A DNA stretch of 24,260 bases from Spirochaetaceae bacterium (GTDB lineage: Bacteria > Spirochaetota > Spirochaetia > Treponematales > Breznakiellaceae): contig JAITGJ010000173.1 of the NCBI GenBank assembly GCA_031280705.1, forward strand, positions 1 through 24,260, in the 5' to 3' direction. The position numbers and the translations under genes are program-made. Of the stretch, positions 20,770 through 24,260 are shown one piece after another. The notes under the pieces are model-generated. The model was given only the letters and a program-made list of their open reading frames with translations, did no database searches and was not told the DNA's origin. The number at the start of each line of letters is the position of its first letter. Within the stretch, counting starts at the first letter, position 1.

Positions 20770-22254
20770 TCAGGACTTCGCTTCGCTCTGAAGCTGGCTG
20801 GCCATGTTGGCCATCGTCTTTTTCATGTTTTCTTCGGCGTAGAACTTTGCCTTTTCGTCGGTGATCTTGTAACCGAAACCAAAGAGCAGCAACGCTACCA
20901 GGCTGATGGCCGCGGGCACATAGCCGATAAGCCGCATAAAGTTGACGGTAAAGTTCGCGGGGAATTCCGGACCGCCGGGCATACCCATACCGGGCTGGTA
21001 GCCGATACCGGCCAGCGCATAACCGCCCAGCGCGCCGCCGACAATCAGGGCGATCTTCATGGGGACCGCGCCCAGGCCCATCGCCGCGGTGCGGTTGTCC
21101 TTGCCGGTTTTGTAGTAGCCGTATTCACCGGCGTTCACCTGGAACTGCATGGCAAAACCCGCGTACATCTGCGCCGCGAGGGAGCCGATCAGCATGACGA
21201 GCAGGTAAATGATCCAGCCCACGGGCACGTCCATACCGACGAGGCGGAGGCCGCTCGGCGTATCGTTACCGGCAAAGTTGGCGGTAACAAGGCTGCCGCA
21301 GATGGCGATGACCATACCGATAACCATGGACCGCTTCATGCCGATCTTCCGGCCAATCTGGGGACCGATAATGGACGCCAAAAGACCGAACAGGGTAACG
21401 ATTGTCATGGCGATGGGCATGAGCATCATATTTTTAAGCACATACATATAATAGAAAATACCGATCGGCATCATGGCAAACAGGCTGATCGACGTCAGCG
21501 TGGTTACCAGCGTATAAATCAGGAGCTGGTCATTGGTAACCACGCTCTTGATAACGTCGCCGATTTTTGTCGTGGGGCCGCCCGCGCCGCCGGGGGCCGG
21601 TTTATCGTGATCCTTCGCGGCGCTGATAATACAGGTCGCGCCCAAATAGTAACACACGGCGCAGACAATCGCGAGGATCATGAACGCCTTGGAACCGTAC
21701 CAGTTGGGATTGGTATTTTCGGGGTAGAACGATTTGGTCAGCGCCTGGAGCGCGGGAACCAGCGCGGCGGACGTAAGAATCGTGCCGGCCACGGTAAACT
21801 GGTTCGCCCGGATGGAAAGTTTCTGCCGGTCTTCCATGGAAGCGCCGCCCATCATAAACATAATGCCGTACTGGGCGGTCAGCAGGAAGTTCATGGAACT
21901 GTTCAAAATCAAATATCCCAGAGCAATAAACAAAATCTGAAGAGCCAGGGGCAGCGCTTTGGTATCCAGGAACTGCATCACGATGCTCGCGGTTACGGCC
22001 CAGCGCAGCACCACGAACCATGAGCGGTAACGGCCCCACTTCATGTTTATCTTGGACATGATGGTTCCGCAGGTTATGCCCAAAATAAAGTCGATAACCC
22101 GGGGCGCTATCAGAACCGTGGTGGCCAGAACGGCGCTCCACCCCAGCCCTTCCGTCTGAAACGCGGTCAGATAACTGAGCGGAAGCGCGATACCGATGCC
22201 CGACAGGGGGCCGTACAGCGCGTACTTGTTGATCTCTGACGATTTTAATGCCAT
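20770..22254 (-). CDS. GPH/MFS-family sugar:cation symporter
   Basis: A 494-residue inner-membrane carrier with about twelve hydrophobic segments. The early motif IAPRVIDFILGITCGTIMSK followed by KWGRYRSWFVVLRW matches the glycoside-pentoside-hexuronide (MelB-type) group, in which Asp residues of this region bind the coupling cation. The mid loop (SMEDRQKLSIRANQFTVAG) and IGPQIGRKIGMKRSMVIGM are also typical. The ATG at 22254 has GGAGGAG 5 nt upstream and gives the expected N-terminus; the frame opens at 22359. It is transcribed alone, from a strong promoter with a leader of about 120 nt, and ends at an intrinsic terminator. Substrate is unknown; a glycoside or hexuronide is the family norm. 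Confidence 0.82.
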   Translation of the reverse strand: MALKSSEINKYALYGPLSGIGIALPLSYLTAFQTEGLGWSAVLATTVLIAPRVIDFILGITCGTIMSKINMKWGRYRSWFVVLRWAVTASIVMQFLDTKALPLALQILFIALGYLILNSSMNFLLTAQYGIMFMMGGASMEDRQKLSIRANQFTVAGTILTSAALVPALQALTKSFYPENTNPNWYGSKAFMILAIVCAVCYYLGATCIISAAKDHDKPAPGGAGGPTTKIGDVIKSVVTNDQLLIYTLVTTLTSISLFAMMPIGIFYYMYVLKNMMLMPIAMTIVTLFGLLASIIGPQIGRKIGMKRSMVIGMVIAICGSLVTANFAGNDTPSGLRLVGMDVPVGWIIYLLVMLIGSLAAQMYAGFAMQFQVNAGEYGYYKTGKDNRTAAMGLGAVPMKIALIVGGALGGYALAGIGYQPGMGMPGGPEFPANFTVNFMRLIGYVPAAISLVALLLFGFGYKITDEKAKFYAEENMKKTMANMASQLQSEAKS

Positions 22255-22382
22255 GTTTTCTCCTCCATATCTCTCGTCAAGTGTATTGCCGCCGGGGCCG
22301 GACCTGTAGGCAAAACAAGCGCCCATGGCCCGGTTCGTAACAAAACCCGAAAAATTCACGGTTTGTGTATAAACGGCAACTA

Positions 22383-22411
22383 ATCATATCATGGGGTATA
22401 GGGGCTGTCAA
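22383..22411 (-). promoter_or_regulatory. Predicted strong promoter for the symporter gene
   Basis: On the minus strand a perfect -35 TTGACA (22411-22406), a 17-bp spacer and TATGAT (22388-22383) give a start near 22375. The rest of the 22255-22577 gap holds the leader and T-rich/A-rich runs (22412-22466). I see no convincing promoter for the rightward SPOR gene. Confidence 0.7.
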
Positions 22412-22577
22412 ATTTTTTTTTTCTTTTTTACCCGGACCCGGTACGGGACGCTTTTTTTTGAAAAAAACACTCAAAATTCAAGAGCTTTCTGCCGAAAATG
22501 GTTATGGCCCTATCTCTTTTCCGGCGCCGCGTCCCCCCGGGCGCGCGGACAGAGGGAGGGCGTGTCAAGGAGGACAC

Positions 22578-23699
22578 ATGAAACGCGGAGCCTTGATTGT
22601 TGTGCTGGCGGTAACGGGACTTGCCGCCGCGTTTGGCTTTGGGAAAAAAGACACCGGCAGCCCCGCCGCGGCGGAACCGTCCGCGGCCGCGCCGGCCGCC
22701 GTTGAAGCCGCGCCGGCCGGGCAGTTTGTCAAAATGCCCATCACCCGGGAAATCATCCGGCAGTTGGATAATCCGGCAAAACTCGGCGAACTGGATTATT
22801 ATATTTCGATTCCCCTCTCGTTAATACGCGAAGAGGTGCGGGAACAGGCCGAACCGGACCGGGGAACGCTTGTTTTTACGGAAACGACAACCTCCACGCC
22901 GATCACCATCCGGCAGAACGACGCGGGCAAATACCGGACCTTTTCCCGGGACATCTTTGAGATAGGCTTTCTCGCGGAAGAAGTGATACTGGGCTTCCGC
23001 CTGGACCCGGACCTGAACCGGTTCGATCTGGAATATGCCCGGATGACGAACCAGATCATCCCCCTGCATTTTACCGGGGCAAAACCGCATCTCCTGATCC
23101 GCTACCGCGCAAATTTCGAGGGGAACACCACTCTCCAGCTTATCATCCCTCAGGCGTCTCCCCTGACCGCGCCGCCTGCGGCGGCGGTACCTCCGGTAGC
23201 GGCACAGCCTCCGGCGGCCGCGCCGCCTCTGGTGGTCGCGCCACCTGTGGTGGCCGCGCCACCTGTGGTGGCGACTCCGGCGGCGTCCGCATCAGGCGGT
23301 GAGGACGCGCGCCTTGCCGAAATGATGCGGCAGCTTGATTCCCTCCCCGCCGCGTCTCCCGCCCCGGCGTCTCCCCCTGCGGCGGCCTCGCCGTTACCGG
23401 CGGCGCCACCGCCGGTGATGACGCCGGTAACGGCGGACCACCCCCGCCCGGACAGCCTGGAGACGGCGCTCTTTGACACCGGAAGCGGCGCGTGGGTCGT
23501 GCAGGTGGGGGCGTTCGCGGAAAACCAAAATGCCGAAGCGGCTTTTATCACCCTGCGCAACGCGGGTTTTATACCCGACCGCGACAAGTACGACGGGCTT
23601 ACGCGGGTTTTTGTGCGCGGCGTCCATGAAGGGGAGATCGAGAATATCGCCCTTATTATGGAACTGCTCGGTTTTGAAGAATCCTATATCAGACGATAG
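22578..23699 (+). CDS. SPOR-domain envelope protein with Ala/Pro-rich linker
   Basis: A 373-residue exported protein. The signal peptide MKRGALIVVLAVTGLAAAFG is followed by an Ala-rich stretch, a folded domain of about 140 residues (KMPITREIIRQLDNPAKLGE ... IPLHFTGAKPHLLIRYRANF) that I do not recognise, and a long Ala/Pro/Val linker (about 193-300). A C-terminal SPOR domain (about 302-373; GAWVVQVGAFAENQNAEAAF, GLTRVFVRGVHEGEIENIA) follows. SPOR domains bind septal peptidoglycan lacking stem peptides, so a role in cell-wall turnover or division is likely. The ATG at 22578 follows AAGGAGG by about 5 nt. The frame opens upstream at 22365 without a better start. Confidence 0.82.
   Translation: MKRGALIVVLAVTGLAAAFGFGKKDTGSPAAAEPSAAAPAAVEAAPAGQFVKMPITREIIRQLDNPAKLGELDYYISIPLSLIREEVREQAEPDRGTLVFTETTTSTPITIRQNDAGKYRTFSRDIFEIGFLAEEVILGFRLDPDLNRFDLEYARMTNQIIPLHFTGAKPHLLIRYRANFEGNTTLQLIIPQASPLTAPPAAAVPPVAAQPPAAAPPLVVAPPVVAAPPVVATPAASASGGEDARLAEMMRQLDSLPAASPAPASPPAAASPLPAAPPPVMTPVTADHPRPDSLETALFDTGSGAWVVQVGAFAENQNAEAAFITLRNAGFIPDRDKYDGLTRVFVRGVHEGEIENIALIMELLGFEESYIRR
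23220..23273 (+). repeat. Three tandem 18-nt repeats in the SPOR-protein linker
   Basis: Three in-frame units of 18 nt (starts 23220, 23238, 23256; second unit GCGCCACCTGTGGTGGCC) encode AP-P-(L/V)-V-(V/A). Units two and three differ by a single base. The linker length probably varies between strains by slippage. Confidence 0.7.
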
Positions 23700-23820
23700 C
23701 GCGTCGTCCCCGCAAATGCCATTCCGGTAAATACCGTCCGGTTAATACCCATTGCCGCAAGATTGCCGTACCAGCCCTCCCCACACGTTAAGCCCTCCGG
23801 TCAAATCCGCATGGACGCGT

Positions 23821-23845
23821 GCCCAAGCCGCGTAGCGGCTTGGGC
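23821..23845 (+). terminator. 11-bp stem-loop after the SPOR gene
   Basis: GCCCAAGCCGC (23821-23831) pairs perfectly with GCGGCTTGGGC (23835-23845) around a GTA loop, 122 bp past the SPOR stop and just ahead of the next promoter. No T-run. Confidence 0.45.
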
Positions 23846-23854
23846 CGATATGCC

Positions 23855-23883
23855 TTGTCCTCCGCGCCGCCGCCGGATACAAT
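23855..23883 (+). promoter_or_regulatory. Predicted promoter giving a leaderless transcript
   Basis: TTGTCC (23855-23860), a 17-bp spacer and TACAAT (23878-23883) place the transcription start at about 23890, the A of the following ATG. Confidence 0.5.
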
Positions 23884-23889
23884 AGGCCC

Positions 23890-24260
23890 ATGACGCGGGG
23901 TATTTTGGTTGCGGGAATCGAGTCGCCTCTCCAGGCGGCGGTGGAAGCGGAGGCGGGAAAACGGGAGGGCATGTATGCCGCCGCCGCCGTGCCCAACCGT
24001 TTGGCCCCGCCCGCCCGGGGAAGCGCGGCGGACAGTACCGGGACGGGCGGAGGGGTGTCGCTGGAATGGAACCCCGGAAGCCCGCTTTCCGCGCGCGCCC
24101 TCGTACTGGCGGCGGAAAACCGGCTGGAACGCCTGGACCTGGCGATCCTGGTCTGCGCGCCGCCCTCCCTCCGCCGCCCGCCGGAACTGCTTGCCCCCGC
24201 GGAGATAGAAGCTGTCGTTAACGACTATATCAAGGGCTGGTTTTTTCTGGTCCGGGAAAT
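23890..24260 (+). CDS. Unrecognised protein, N-terminal part only
   Basis: The first 123 codons run off the right edge. The translation begins MTRGILVAGIESPLQAAVEA and includes PNRLAPPARG, VSLEWNPGSPLSARALVLAA, LAILVCAPPSLRRPPELLAP and VVNDYIKGWFFLVRE. The opening strand (GILVAG) and the helix ending in FFLVRE suggest a Rossmann-like, possibly SDR-related fold, and I have a vague recollection of similar proteins in treponemes, but no function can be assigned. No ribosome-binding site precedes the ATG. The predicted transcription start falls on the ATG, which supports both the start choice and leaderless translation. Confidence 0.6.
   Translation, partial: MTRGILVAGIESPLQAAVEAEAGKREGMYAAAAVPNRLAPPARGSAADSTGTGGGVSLEWNPGSPLSARALVLAAENRLERLDLAILVCAPPSLRRPPELLAPAEIEAVVNDYIKGWFFLVRE

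Noticed and set aside
22412..22466. T-rich and A-rich runs near the SPOR gene as a phase-variable tract or promoter
   Set aside because: The T10 run lies upstream of the symporter promoter, not in a coding or spacer position, and no -35/-10 pair with acceptable spacing was found for the rightward gene.

Overview
The window is about 24 kb of GC-rich bacterial chromosome, most likely from a host-associated spirochaete of the Treponema group, perhaps a gut form. This is inferred from protein style: a lipoprotein built of GGG(V/I)Y-type beta-helix repeats plus a Listeria-Bacteroides repeat, a small lipoprotein with a VTITGIP segment, a tandem cyclic-nucleotide-domain/TPR protein, and many sugar transporters. 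No rRNA, tRNA, CRISPR array, transposase or phage gene was found.

Left part (1-7.9 kb): an Lsr-type locus (autoinducer-2 uptake and phosphorylation). A leftward operon encodes the fused ATPase LsrA, permease LsrC and the start of permease LsrD, with 4-bp ATGA overlaps. It runs off the left edge, so the binding protein and the lsrF/lsrG processing genes are not visible. Rightward are a two-cupin protein, the SorC-type regulator LsrR, the kinase LsrK and a small cupin. A fragment of another sugar permease lies just upstream of lsrA, and a perfect 19-bp inverted repeat sits just downstream of the predicted lsrA promoter.

Middle (7.9-15.4 kb): two divergent lipoprotein genes with good sigma70-type promoters. 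The larger is followed by the decayed 3' end of a paralogue. Then comes a leftward sugar operon: an N-acetylhexosamine 1-kinase-like protein, a lipoprotein solute-binding protein and two MalF/MalG-type permeases, without an ATPase. A perfect 35-nt palindrome separates the binding-protein and permease genes and abuts the next start codon.

Right part (15.5-24.3 kb): a regulator-like protein with two cyclic-nucleotide domains, a PHP phosphoesterase, an RluA-type pseudouridine synthase coupled to a GH3 (NagZ-like) glycosidase, a GPH/MFS sugar symporter, a SPOR-domain protein and the start of an unrecognised protein with a predicted leaderless transcript.

The most unusual non-coding feature is a structured repeat of about 121 bp. 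It has two collinear full copies (17274-17394 and 20440-20560) and a partial relative (20650-20729). The backbone is shared, but the stem arms differ between copies while staying self-complementary within each copy. On the minus strand each copy carries a terminator-like hairpin. Many other intergenic gaps also hold long perfect inverted repeats.
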